A DNA stretch of 50,103 nt, taken from Acidimicrobiaceae bacterium. Lineage in GTDB: Bacteria; Actinomycetota; Acidimicrobiia; Acidimicrobiales; RAAP-2. Of the stretch, positions 19,472-28,280 are shown in pieces. The notes beneath the pieces are model-generated. The model searched no databases and was not told the origin of the DNA. It was given only the letters and a program-made list of their open reading frames with translations. The translations under genes were made by a program, and so were the position numbers. The stretch spans positions 1 through 50,103 of the forward strand of contig PMOI01000008.1 of the NCBI GenBank assembly GCA_003162475.1. Reading direction: 5' to 3'. Position 1 is the stretch's first letter. Each line of letters starts with the position of its first letter.

Positions 19472-20571
19472 GTTTTACCCCTCCGCCGTATCCCTACGAG
19501 CGTCTCGACGGATTAAAGAAACTGGCGGCCGCTTTCGACGGCGGCCCGATCGACTGCTCGATCGGCACGCCCGTCGACCCACCGGCGACCTTCGTCATTG
19601 AAGAGCTTGCCCGGGGCGTTGGCGCCAGAGGTTACCCTCCTTCGGCGGGCACGCTCGACTACCGCGACGCGGCTGCGCATTGGATGAATCGGCGATTCTC
19701 GCTCGAGCTCGCGTCCGACGATCTTGCGGCGTGCGTGGGTACCAAAGAGTTCGTCGGATCACTCGCCGGTTATCTTCACCTCAAGTACCCTGAGCGCGAC
19801 ACCGTGCTCTACCCAGCCGTGAGCTATCCGACGTACGCAATGGGCGCGACCCTGGCGAACCTTCGATCCGTGCCCGTCTCGTTGGTGAATGGCCAACTCG
19901 ATCTCGGATCAATCGATCCTTCCGACGTGTCACGGGCGCTCGTGCTGTGGGCGAATTCGCCGTCCAATCCAACGGGTGCACTCGACGATCTCGAACGTCT
20001 CGCCACCTGGGGACGAGACCACGGCGTGCTCGTCGTGAGCGACGAGTGCTACGCGGAGTACACGTGGGCCACTCGACCACGGTCGATTCTCGAACACGGC
20101 TCCGAGGGCGTCTTGGCGCTGCACTCGATATCGAAGCGTTCGAATCTGGCCGGCTTTCGCGCCGGCTTCTACGCCGGCGACGCGGGGATTGTCTCCTACC
20201 TTCGCAGCGTCCGACAACACGCGGGCTTCATGGTCCCCGGTCCCGTCCAAGATGCCGCCGCCCTCGCTTTCGCCGATGACGCGCACGTCGAACTCCAGCG
20301 TGAGCGCTATCGCCGTCGCCTCGAACTACTGAGTGGCGCGCTGAAGCGTCTCGACGTGGACGCTCCCTTTCCCGAGGGTGCGTTCTACCTCTGGTGTTCG
20401 AAGGAAGGTCTAGACGGTTGGGGTCTAGCGACGATGCTCGCGCAACGATCGGGCCTCATCGTGAGTCCCGGTGAACTCTACGGTGACGCCGGTACGGACT
20501 TCGTGCGCCTCGCCGTTGTCCAGCCCGACGAACGACTCGAACTCGCGGCGTCTCGTCTCGAAGCCTCCTAG
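19468..20571 (+). CDS. dapC: succinyldiaminopimelate aminotransferase
   Basis: This class I/II PLP aminotransferase has 367 residues. It shows the cofactor-contacting NPTG (167-170), SDECY near 191 and the Schiff-base Lys223 in SISKRSNLAGFR, a motif typical of actinobacterial DapC. Its role is the glutamate-dependent amination of N-succinyl-2-amino-6-ketopimelate. The start is GTG 19468, in a GTGA overlap with hflX. It is followed by dapD and dapE, the steps directly before and after it, which makes the specific assignment strong. Confidence 0.92.
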   Translation: MSFTPPPYPYERLDGLKKLAAAFDGGPIDCSIGTPVDPPATFVIEELARGVGARGYPPSAGTLDYRDAAAHWMNRRFSLELASDDLAACVGTKEFVGSLAGYLHLKYPERDTVLYPAVSYPTYAMGATLANLRSVPVSLVNGQLDLGSIDPSDVSRALVLWANSPSNPTGALDDLERLATWGRDHGVLVVSDECYAEYTWATRPRSILEHGSEGVLALHSISKRSNLAGFRAGFYAGDAGIVSYLRSVRQHAGFMVPGPVQDAAALAFADDAHVELQRERYRRRLELLSGALKRLDVDAPFPEGAFYLWCSKEGLDGWGLATMLAQRSGLIVSPGELYGDAGTDFVRLAVVQPDERLELAASRLEAS

Positions 20572-20589
20572 GGCCACCACTACGATTAG

Positions 20590-21417
20590 GTGATGAACGA
20601 ACTCGAAACGCGCGTTGGACACTGGTTCGAACACATCGCCGACATGACGCCCAACAATCTAGAAGCTCGTCGTGACGTCGAGCTTGTGATCACCAAACTC
20701 GACGACGGTCAGGTGCGCGTCGCTGAAGTTGGTGCCGACGGTTCGATCGTCGTGCACGAGTGGGTGAAGCAGGCTATCTTGCTGCTCTTTCGCCTCCACG
20801 GCCTCAAACGGATGGACGTCGGACCTTTTGAGTACCTCGACAAGTTGGAGCTGAAGAGCGACTATGAACGACGTGGCGTGCGCGTGGTGCCCGGGGCCTC
20901 CGCCCGTCGAGGGAGTTACCTCAGCCCGGGGGTGATCTTGATGCCGTCCTACGTCAACATCGGCGCGTGGGTTGGTCGAGACTCCATGGTCGACACGTGG
21001 GCGACGGTGGGGAGTTGCGCCCAGATCGGGGCGAACGTGCACTTAGCGGGCGGCGTGGGCATCGGAGGGGTGCTCGAGCCCGCGAACGCCGTACCGGTCG
21101 TGATCGAAGACGACGCGTTCATCGGTAGTCGCTGCATGATCGTCGACGGCGCGCGCGTCGGGCGGGGATCGGTACTTGGCGCGGGCACTATCTTGAATCC
21201 CTCGATCCCCGTTATCGACGCCGAGAGCGGCGAGGAGGTGTCTCGAGGGTACGTGCCGGACTACTGCGTCGCGGTGTCCGCCAGTCGCCGTCGCGAGTAT
21301 CCCGGCGGCGAGTTCTTCCTACCCTGCGTGTTGATCATTAAACGTCTCAGTGAAGGTGAGCGCCACGACAAAGTTAAGTTGAACGACATTCTTCGTGATC
21401 ACGGTGTCGCGACGTGA
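20590..21417 (+). CDS. dapD: tetrahydrodipicolinate N-succinyltransferase
   Basis: DapD succinylates tetrahydrodipicolinate using succinyl-CoA. It has 275 residues with a helical N-terminal domain and a left-handed beta-helix of hexapeptide repeats from about residue 100 to 205 (PGVILMPSYVNIGAWVG-type turns, then GVGIGGVLEP). It is the proteobacterial (E. coli) size and type. The mycobacterial DapD is longer and diverged, so this is a notable variant for an actinobacterium. The start is GTG 20590 or ATG 20593, 18 bases after dapC. It overlaps dapE by GTGA. Confidence 0.94.
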   Translation: MMNELETRVGHWFEHIADMTPNNLEARRDVELVITKLDDGQVRVAEVGADGSIVVHEWVKQAILLLFRLHGLKRMDVGPFEYLDKLELKSDYERRGVRVVPGASARRGSYLSPGVILMPSYVNIGAWVGRDSMVDTWATVGSCAQIGANVHLAGGVGIGGVLEPANAVPVVIEDDAFIGSRCMIVDGARVGRGSVLGAGTILNPSIPVIDAESGEEVSRGYVPDYCVAVSASRRREYPGGEFFLPCVLIIKRLSEGERHDKVKLNDILRDHGVAT

Positions 21418-22463
21418 GCCGACTCGACGAAGCACTCACGTTGGTGTCGATCAGCTCGGTGAGCCGTGACGAAGCGGCTCTCGCCGCGCACGTTGAAACC
21501 CAGCTTCGCGCGTCGAACCTTCTCGAGGTCGAACGCGTGGGCGACAACGTCATAGCGCGTTCGACCGGTCACCGCGCCACGCGCGTGTTGGTTGCCGGTC
21601 ACCTCGATACCGTGCCCGGCGACGCCCGTCAAGCCACCATTGTCGACGGACAGCTGAGAGGCGTGGGAGCCTGCGACATGAAGGGATCCCTCGCCGTGAT
21701 GTTGGCGCTCGCCACCGATCCCACGCCTCGATCGCTCGAGGTGACGTGGATTTTCTACGCCCGCGAAGAGATCACCCGCAGCGAGTCCGGTCTCAGCGAG
21801 ATCGCCGAACTACGTCCCGACCTCTTACAGGGCGACGTCGCGCTGCTCGCCGAACCGACCGGTGGCGTAGTGGAAGCGGGCTGTCAAGGGACCCTGAAGG
21901 TCGGCGTCGAACTCGTGGGTAAACGTGCCCACGTCGCGCGCCCCTTCACGGGCCGAAACGCAATCCATCGATTGGCTGACGTCATCGCACGCGTGGCGAC
22001 CTACGAGCCAAGAGTTGTCGATATTGAGGGTGTTCGTTACACCGAACAACTTCAAGCGGTGGGCGTCGAAGGGGGAGTGGCCGCGAACGTGGTGCCCGAC
22101 GTGGCGACGCTCACGATCAACCATCGCGTCGCGCCGGATCGCTCGAAGGAACAAGCGGCCGCGTGGCTGCGTGAGTTTCTCGGTGCGTTGCTAGAAGATA
22201 GTGACACGTTCTCGGTGCTCGACTGGGCCCCGGGCGCGCCGCCGTCGCTCAGCAACGAGCGCCTGGGCGCGCTCGTTCGTCTGACGGGCCAGCCGGCCCA
22301 AGGAAAAGTTGGTTGGACCGACGTCTCGACGTTTCAAGAACTCTCGATTCCCGCGACGAACTTCGGCGCGGGCGATCCACTGCTCGCTCATCGAAGTGAC
22401 GAGTTCATCACGCTCGACGAACTGATCCGCTTTGAGGACGTCCTTAGAGAGTGGCTCGCTTAA
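21414..22463 (+). CDS. dapE: succinyl-diaminopimelate desuccinylase
   Basis: DapE is an M20 metallopeptidase that hydrolyses N-succinyl-LL-diaminopimelate. Metal ligands are readable: His63 and Asp65 in AGHLDTVPGD, Asp88 in GACDMKGS, the Glu118-Glu119 pair with the catalytic base, and the later AEPTGG and C-terminal His. The length is 349. It is the last gene of the dapCDE block and converges on lexA with 27 bases between stops. Confidence 0.93.
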   Translation: MSRLDEALTLVSISSVSRDEAALAAHVETQLRASNLLEVERVGDNVIARSTGHRATRVLVAGHLDTVPGDARQATIVDGQLRGVGACDMKGSLAVMLALATDPTPRSLEVTWIFYAREEITRSESGLSEIAELRPDLLQGDVALLAEPTGGVVEAGCQGTLKVGVELVGKRAHVARPFTGRNAIHRLADVIARVATYEPRVVDIEGVRYTEQLQAVGVEGGVAANVVPDVATLTINHRVAPDRSKEQAAAWLREFLGALLEDSDTFSVLDWAPGAPPSLSNERLGALVRLTGQPAQGKVGWTDVSTFQELSIPATNFGAGDPLLAHRSDEFITLDELIRFEDVLREWLA

Positions 22464-22490
22464 ATCGCAACGGGAAGTCTCGAGACGCGA

Positions 22491-23114
22491 TTAGTAGTGG
22501 CGCAGGACGGAGATGACTCTGCCGTAGATGGTGACGTCACGAGAGTCGAACTCCATTGGCTCCATCGTGGAGTTTTCGGGCTTCAGGATGATTCTCGAGC
22601 CCTGAGGAAAGAATCGTTTGACGGTCGCCTCGTCATCGGGAATCCCCGCGACGACGATCTCCCCGGCGTTCGCGGTGCGTTCACGCTGGACGACGATGAA
22701 GTCACCCGATAGGATTCCCGCCTCGACCATCGAATCACCCCGCACCTGGAGTACGAAGCTGTCACCGCGTCCGGCGAACTGCTCGGGAATCGACATTAGC
22801 TCGTGCGCACTCTCGACGCCAAGAACACCCGTACCAGCGGCAATGTCGCCGACGAAGGGAATGTGGCGGATGTGTTGTTCGGGCGCGGGATTGGCCGCGT
22901 CGAGACGAACCGTAAGGGTCCGGGGTTGCTGGGGATTCTTCTCGATATAACCAGCGTCTTTCAAGACGGTGATGTGATTGGCGACCGTTGCGGACGACGA
23001 AAGACCGACGTGTTCGCCGATTTCACGAATCGTCGGAGGAAAGCCGCGCTCGCGCTGACAGGTCACGATGTACTCGAGAATCTGGCGACGCATTGGTGTC
23101 AGAACTTCAGCCAT
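22491..23114 (-). CDS. lexA: SOS repressor LexA
   Basis: LexA represses DNA-damage genes and cleaves itself when RecA is activated. An N-terminal winged helix (residues 1-65, with PPTIREIGEHVGLSS and ATVANHI) is followed by the S24 peptidase domain. The cleavage site is Ala93-Gly94 and the catalytic pair is Ser128 (GDSM) and Lys166. The length is 207. It starts at ATG 23114 with a strong CTGGAGGA site. Two LexA boxes lie just upstream, as expected for autorepression. Confidence 0.97.
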   Translation of the reverse strand: MAEVLTPMRRQILEYIVTCQRERGFPPTIREIGEHVGLSSSATVANHITVLKDAGYIEKNPQQPRTLTVRLDAANPAPEQHIRHIPFVGDIAAGTGVLGVESAHELMSIPEQFAGRGDSFVLQVRGDSMVEAGILSGDFIVVQRERTANAGEIVVAGIPDDEATVKRFFPQGSRIILKPENSTMEPMEFDSRDVTIYGRVISVLRHY

Positions 23115-23131
23115 GGGGGTCCTCCAGGTAA

Positions 23132-23145
23132 CGAACAGTTGTTCG
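23132..23145. promoter_or_regulatory. LexA operator (SOS box) of lexA
   Basis: CGAACAGTTGTTCG is a perfect match to the actinobacterial consensus CGAAC-N4-GTTCG. It is centred 24 bases before the lexA start, so LexA bound here would block its own transcription. Confidence 0.93.
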
Positions 23146-23172
23146 TAGGATAGACCATCGGAGCCGGAAAAT

Positions 23173-23186
23173 CAAACACCTGTTCG
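23173..23186. promoter_or_regulatory. second, imperfect LexA operator
   Basis: CAAACACCTGTTCG has one mismatch from CGAAC-N4-GTTCG and lies about one helical spacing multiple upstream of the first box (centres 41 bases apart). Thirteen bases, AACACCTGTTCGT, are identical to the box at 31292. Confidence 0.65.
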
Positions 23187-23412
23187 TGTTTCTAGTCTCG
23201 AAAATGAGGTTGAGCGACGCTGGGCGCGGAACATTGTTTGATTTTTGTACGAATCAGTTTGCAGCGTTGGACCCAGTATTTGGGCTGCTCGTCTCGTTGA
23301 AACGGTGATGAAGGTTGCGTGAATATCTGGTTAACCCGCGGGTAATAGTGCGTGAAAGTCATGCTATTTTCATGGCGACGGCGAAGGCCCGCAATTCCTG
23401 AGAGGGGAATAA
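23187..23412. other. intergenic region upstream of the Liv operon
   Basis: This gap contains the promoter for the substrate-binding protein gene. A 10-bp perfect palindrome ACCCGCGGGT at 23334-23343 is a candidate operator. GAGAGGGG at 23401-23408 is the ribosome binding site. No coding sequence is visible. Confidence 0.4.
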
Positions 23413-24612
23413 ATGAATTATAAATTTACTAGGTTGACTACGTTGGTCGCAGTGGGAGCGTTGACACTTTCGGGTGCGACGTTGACATTGGGGTCCAGCG
23501 CAGGTGCAGCCGCGAAAATTCCGACCTACACAATTGCGTTCCAGGGTGTTCTCTCGGGCGGTGCTGCGAGTCTCGGAATACCTGAGAAGGACGGCGTCTC
23601 TGTGGCCGTCAACCTTTGGAACGCCAATAAGAAGCGAAAGTTCACCATCAAGATGATTTCTGGTGACGACCAGTGCGACCCTACTGTTGCTCCTTCGGTG
23701 GCAACACAGATCAGCTCGAATAGCAAGGTCCTTGCCGTTGTAGGACCGTCATGCTCGGGTGCGACGTTGGCTTCGCTACCTATTTATGGTCCCACTGGCA
23801 TCACGGTCTTAAGCCCTTCGGCGACGAATCCTCCGCTGACGACGCCCGCCGATGACCCTGACCACATCTACTTCCGTGATGTTGCGAATGACTCGATTCA
23901 GGGTCCCGCAGACGGAAACTACTTGGCAAAGTCATTGAAGAAGACAACCATTGAAGTGATCAACGACGCCAGTACCTACGGCGCGGGTTTGGCTTCGCAG
24001 GTTGCTGCTCAGGCCAAGACTGACGGTGCGACTGTGACAACGGCGACGTTGCCAAGCACGACCGCTTGTGGAAACGGCGGAACTGGAACTAACGACCAGA
24101 TCACGATTCCGTCAGGCGTAACCGCTGTTTTCTATGGTGGTTACTACTGCGACTTCGCTCAGATGACGGATCTCGTTCGTACGGCTGGTTACACCGGAGC
24201 TTTAATGAGTGGTGACGGATCAGACGAGCCGGCCTACATCACGGACCTTTCTAAGGTTGCGGATGGCAGCGGTGTGTATCTCACTTGCGCTTGCTCTCAG
24301 GTAAGTTCCACGAGCGCCGCTGGCAAGCTCTTCAACACGACGTACCAAAAGCTCTTTAAGACGGTGCCTGGTGCCTACGCTCCAGAGTCGTACGATGCTG
24401 CGAACATGATATTCACCGCAATGACCAAGATCAAAAAGGTCACGCGCAAGGGCATCACTGCCGAGATGAAGAAACTGGCCTACAAGGGAATAACAAAGAC
24501 GATCAGGTTTACTTCGACCGGCGATGTCACGTCGACGGCGATTTATGTATCTCAGGTCGTCGTTGCGAACGGCAAGGGCTCCATCAAGCAGATTGCTTCA
24601 ACGACGCCGTAG
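23413..24612 (+). CDS. branched-chain amino acid ABC transporter substrate-binding protein
   Basis: This is a 399-residue type I periplasmic-binding-fold protein of the LivJ/LivK group. After the signal peptide (basic start, hydrophobic 9-26, AGAAA at about 31-35) come the two lobes, including a VVGPSCSG region and YAPESYDAANMI. There is no cysteine in or directly after the signal region, so no lipobox is present. That is odd for a monoderm, where the binding protein is usually a lipoprotein. The ligand may be a branched-chain amino acid or another small amide/acid. Base composition is clearly more AT-rich than the neighbouring dap and lexA genes. Confidence 0.9.
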   Translation: MNYKFTRLTTLVAVGALTLSGATLTLGSSAGAAAKIPTYTIAFQGVLSGGAASLGIPEKDGVSVAVNLWNANKKRKFTIKMISGDDQCDPTVAPSVATQISSNSKVLAVVGPSCSGATLASLPIYGPTGITVLSPSATNPPLTTPADDPDHIYFRDVANDSIQGPADGNYLAKSLKKTTIEVINDASTYGAGLASQVAAQAKTDGATVTTATLPSTTACGNGGTGTNDQITIPSGVTAVFYGGYYCDFAQMTDLVRTAGYTGALMSGDGSDEPAYITDLSKVADGSGVYLTCACSQVSSTSAAGKLFNTTYQKLFKTVPGAYAPESYDAANMIFTAMTKIKKVTRKGITAEMKKLAYKGITKTIRFTSTGDVTSTAIYVSQVVVANGKGSIKQIASTTP

Positions 24613-24644
24613 TATTTACGACGCAAGTTCGTTGATTTCGTACT

Positions 24645-24681
24645 GTGAGAACGGCCGCTCCAAGTGGGCGGCCGTTCTCAC
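24645..24681 (+). terminator. strong hairpin between binding-protein gene and livH
   Basis: A perfect 14-bp stem (GTGAGAACGGCCGC at 24645-24658 with its complement at 24668-24681) closes a 9-base loop. No T run follows, so it is more likely a transcript-end stabiliser or partial terminator. Such an element would give more binding protein than permease. Confidence 0.7.
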
Positions 24682-24730
24682 AATACTGAGGTAAGTTCAG
24701 TGGAACTCTTAGTCATTCAAAAAGGCCGGA

Positions 24731-25648
24731 ATGTTTAATTTTCTGCTGCAGGGCATTTTTACCGGTCTCATCTTTTCGTTGGTTGCGCTCGGTTACACCC
24801 TCGTCTATGGAGTACTTCGCCTAATTAACTTTGCGCACAGCGAAGTGCTGATGACAGGTGGGTTTGCAGGTTACTTCTTTCTTCATTACACCATTGGTAA
24901 TCATCAAGTCCCTTCGAGTCTTTGGGCAACGATTTTCTACGTCGTTCTTGGTGTCATCATCAGTGGCGCTGGAGGGACAGTGGCCGCGTTAGTCATCGAG
25001 CGTTTCGCGTACCGGCCATTGCGTCGTCGTAACGCACCAAAATTGGCATATCTCATTTCGGCGATCGGCGCCTCGTACTTTCTTCTAAATCTCTTTGGCA
25101 AGGAGTTCGGACGTTATCCAGTTGCCACATCTCAGCCATTCAATAATCACGTAGTTGTCACGCTCTGGGGTGGTCAGATCACGATGTACGACCTGGTGAT
25201 TCTTGTCGCCACGTTGGCACTCCTCTTCTCTCTTGACAGAATTGTCTATCGCTCCAAGATGGGTCGCGCGATTAGAGCGGTGGCTTCAGATATGGAGACG
25301 GCTTCATTGATGGGTGTCAACGTGAATCGGACCATCGCGAGTACCTTCGCGCTTGGCGGGTTCATGGGAGGAGCTGCCGGCTTCTTTCTGGCGATTAACC
25401 AAGGAGTCTCAAACAACATGGGATTCAAGCCCGCGCTCTTTGCCTTTACTGCGGCAGTTCTCGGCGGTATCGGCAACGTGCGCGGAGCGATGGTTGGGGG
25501 TGTCATCCTGGGCATCGTGATGTTCACTCCGATCTATTGGCTGGGTCAACCGTGGCTCGAAGAGGTAATTGCCTTCTCAGTTCTTGTTCTCATCCTTCTC
25601 TTTCGTCCGACGGGAATTCTCGGCGAGCGTCTCGGGAGGACGGCATGA
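24731..25648 (+). CDS. livH: branched-chain amino acid ABC transporter permease LivH
   Basis: The protein has 305 residues with about eight hydrophobic segments. It begins with the typical LivH opening (LQGIFTGLIFSLVALGYTLVYGVLRLINFAH) in which Asn-Phe-Ala-His ends the first conserved block, and has the cytoplasmic EAA-like loop near SLMGVNVNRT. It forms the channel with LivM. It starts at ATG 24731 and overlaps livM by ATGA. Confidence 0.93.
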   Translation: MFNFLLQGIFTGLIFSLVALGYTLVYGVLRLINFAHSEVLMTGGFAGYFFLHYTIGNHQVPSSLWATIFYVVLGVIISGAGGTVAALVIERFAYRPLRRRNAPKLAYLISAIGASYFLLNLFGKEFGRYPVATSQPFNNHVVVTLWGGQITMYDLVILVATLALLFSLDRIVYRSKMGRAIRAVASDMETASLMGVNVNRTIASTFALGGFMGGAAGFFLAINQGVSNNMGFKPALFAFTAAVLGGIGNVRGAMVGGVILGIVMFTPIYWLGQPWLEEVIAFSVLVLILLFRPTGILGERLGRTA

Positions 25649-27480
25649 GCACGGAATCGACTGTGCCGAAGAGGCGCTATTGGGCACTGAATGGCGAAGA
25701 CGCGCGACGTATGTGTACCGCTATCGTCGGTGGTCTGGTCCTCGCGATCATGACTGGACCCGAAGGAGCCATCTCGGATCCCACGTACGGTGTCAAGACG
25801 TCACTGCTTACAGGTCACGTCGTCGGGTATTTCATTTTCGGTGTCGTACTCGGTTGTCTGTTGACGTATCGAGCGAAGGTCAAGGATGGTACTTGGCGAA
25901 GGGTCCGCACCGCGCGGCGCAGAACAATGTCAGAGCGTGTCACGGCGTTTTCGTCGATATGGCGATACGCATTCTTGGCAGTTACGACGTTTTTGGTCGC
26001 GCTGATTTCGCTCATCTTTGCGGACTTTTCGGGTCCAGTCACTCGGAACAAGATGTCGGTGCACGTTCTCGAGCACCAGTTTTTGTACACGCGAACGTAC
26101 GGTTACTTGGTATTGGCCGTTGCGTTGTGGTTCGTCGTCGTGAATCAAGTAATGCAACTCAGTTCCTTCAAGCTCCGATCTCTCCCACGACCCGTCCTTG
26201 GTCTCAGCGCAATTATCGCTATTCTTCTTTTTTCACTGACGTCCGATCCATTTTTGCCAGCCAGGTTTTCGTGGCGGGCGCTCGATCCACATGCATCAAA
26301 CTCTCTGTTTCATCATTGGACGACCTATCTTTGGTTGATTCTCGGCCTCGCGGTCACCATTTCGTGGTTGTTCCGGCGCGACCCGATTGATGGCGCGAAG
26401 CCCGCAAGGCGTTCGCGCGCTCTGGCTGTCACGCCCGAAATGAGGATTATCACCTACGTCGCCGCCGGATTCATTGTGTTCGAAGCACCCAAGTATCTTT
26501 CGCTGTATTGGCAGATCTCGCTCTATCAGCAGATCGGTGTGTTCTGTCTCTTGGCGATTGGTCTCAATATCGTCGTTGGCTTCGCGGGGCTATTAGACCT
26601 CGGCTACGTTGCCTTCTACGCGCTCGGCGCGTACGTCACCGCGTACTTCTCTGGCGCGTTGCCGCTTCATCCGCCGTTCCAATTGAATCCGTTTTTCATC
26701 ATCCCCTTCGCAATCATTATTGCAATGCTGTCGGGCGTGCTGCTCGGTCTACCCACTTTGCGACTTCGAGGCGACTATCTCGCCATCGTCACACTGGGTT
26801 TTGGTGAGATCGTCTACGTGTTAGCAAACGACTGGACCCAAGTGACCTATGGTTCGGCCGGAACGGGCGCGATCACCAACTTCAACGTCCACTTGCTCGG
26901 TATTAATTACGTGTGGAACCCCGTCAATCCTCTTTCGTATTACTACTTAATGATCGGAATTCTCATTCCGGCTATCTTCCTCTTTGACTTTTTGAATCAC
27001 TCGAAAGTGGGTCGCACGTGGGCAGCCATTCGAGAAGATGAGGTCGCGGCGCAGTCACTGGGCATCAACGCACTGAAATACAAAGTCATGGCTTTTGCCA
27101 TGGGCGCTTCGACCGCCGGCGTGGCGGGAGTATTTACCGCGGTAAAAGTTGGCCACCTCTTTCCCAACACCTTTGTGCTCCAACTATCGATCACGATTCT
27201 GGTGCTCGTCATTTTCGGCGGCATGGGCTCGATCGTGGGTGTCCTCTTTGGAGCCATCGTTCTTCAGTGGCTTCCCTCGTATCTTAACTTTCACTCGTAT
27301 TTTGGCTATCAACAGGCAGACCTCTATCTCTACATTGGTGCTCTCCTCGTCGTGATGATGATCTTCCGGCCGCAAGGTCTCGTTCCGTCGCGTCGGCGCC
27401 GTCGAGAGATCCTCGATGCTGAAGAGGGCCTCGGTTCGGCCGACGCTCTTGGCGCTATAACGCAGGAGCAGCCTTCGTGA
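25645..27480 (+). CDS. livM: branched-chain amino acid ABC transporter permease LivM, N-terminally extended
   Basis: The conserved LivM domain spans about residues 293-590 (IGLNIVVGFAGLLDLG, LRGDYLAIVTLGFGEI, LGINALKYK). It is preceded by almost 290 residues holding extra hydrophobic segments (near 25-45, 50-72, 108-130, 150-168, 185-200, 227-245), giving 611 residues in all, well above the usual 320-425. The extension is in frame and looks continuous. It starts at ATG 25645, overlapping the livH stop, and overlaps livG by GTGA. Confidence 0.92.
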   Translation: MSTESTVPKRRYWALNGEDARRMCTAIVGGLVLAIMTGPEGAISDPTYGVKTSLLTGHVVGYFIFGVVLGCLLTYRAKVKDGTWRRVRTARRRTMSERVTAFSSIWRYAFLAVTTFLVALISLIFADFSGPVTRNKMSVHVLEHQFLYTRTYGYLVLAVALWFVVVNQVMQLSSFKLRSLPRPVLGLSAIIAILLFSLTSDPFLPARFSWRALDPHASNSLFHHWTTYLWLILGLAVTISWLFRRDPIDGAKPARRSRALAVTPEMRIITYVAAGFIVFEAPKYLSLYWQISLYQQIGVFCLLAIGLNIVVGFAGLLDLGYVAFYALGAYVTAYFSGALPLHPPFQLNPFFIIPFAIIIAMLSGVLLGLPTLRLRGDYLAIVTLGFGEIVYVLANDWTQVTYGSAGTGAITNFNVHLLGINYVWNPVNPLSYYYLMIGILIPAIFLFDFLNHSKVGRTWAAIREDEVAAQSLGINALKYKVMAFAMGASTAGVAGVFTAVKVGHLFPNTFVLQLSITILVLVIFGGMGSIVGVLFGAIVLQWLPSYLNFHSYFGYQQADLYLYIGALLVVMMIFRPQGLVPSRRRRREILDAEEGLGSADALGAITQEQPS

Positions 27481-28280
27481 CGTCCGCCGATCCCATTTTC
27501 GAGGTCAAGGACGTTACTCTGCGCTTTGGTGGCGTGACGAGTCTCAACAACGTCAGTCTCAATCAAGAGCGTGGAGAAATTCTCAGCGTGATCGGACCTA
27601 ACGGAGCTGGCAAGACGTCACTGTTTAATTGCCTTACCGGCGTGTACTTGCCACAAGAGGGCTCGATTACCTTTCATCCCACTCAAACAAAGGCAATCAA
27701 GATCGTCGGTCGTGCACCGCACCGAGTAGCCCAGGCTGGCGTCGCTCGGACATTCCAAACGAGTCGGATGTTCAACGCATTGACGACCTTCGAGAACGTG
27801 AAGATAGGTGTCGAGGCCCATCAGAAGACGGGTCCCATTGGAGCAATGCTCAAACTTCCGCGCACGCGCCACGAAGAGAAGTTCTCCGATCAGCGGTCAC
27901 ACGAACTTTTGGAGTACGTCAATCTCACTCACCGAACCAACACACTTGCCTCTTCACTTCCCTATGGAGATCGCAGACGACTCGAGATTGCGCGGGCCCT
28001 GGGAACCGATCCGAAGGTGCTCCTTTTAGATGAACCGGCGGCCGGTACGAACCCGTCGGAAAAGTTGGCGTTAGCTGAACTTATTAGCCGAATCAATACT
28101 GAGCTCGGTATTTCGATATTGCTTATCGAGCACGACATGAAGCTCGTGATGTCGCTCGCTCAACGGCTCATCGTTCTCAACTTCGGTGGCGTCATCGCGG
28201 AGGGAACACCCCAAGAAATTCAGGAGAATCCGCTAGTGATTGAGGCCTATCTTGGTGCAAGCGATGAGGCGACACAGTAA
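27477..28280 (+). CDS. livG: branched-chain amino acid ABC transporter ATPase LivG
   Basis: This ABC ATPase has 267 residues with Walker A GPNGAGKT at 40-47, the signature LPYGDRRRLEIARAL (a LivG-type variation of LSGGQ), Walker B VLLLDEPAAG and a switch His in LLIEHDMKLVM. The LivG-specific C-terminal tail (GTPQEIQENPLVIEAYLG) is present. It starts at GTG 27477 and is adjoined by livF with a TAATG junction. Confidence 0.94.
   Translation: MTSADPIFEVKDVTLRFGGVTSLNNVSLNQERGEILSVIGPNGAGKTSLFNCLTGVYLPQEGSITFHPTQTKAIKIVGRAPHRVAQAGVARTFQTSRMFNALTTFENVKIGVEAHQKTGPIGAMLKLPRTRHEEKFSDQRSHELLEYVNLTHRTNTLASSLPYGDRRRLEIARALGTDPKVLLLDEPAAGTNPSEKLALAELISRINTELGISILLIEHDMKLVMSLAQRLIVLNFGGVIAEGTPQEIQENPLVIEAYLGASDEATQ

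Noticed and set aside
22463..22492. Possible bidirectional terminator between dapE and lexA
   Set aside because: Only a 6-bp stem with an 18-base loop can form, and no T run is present.
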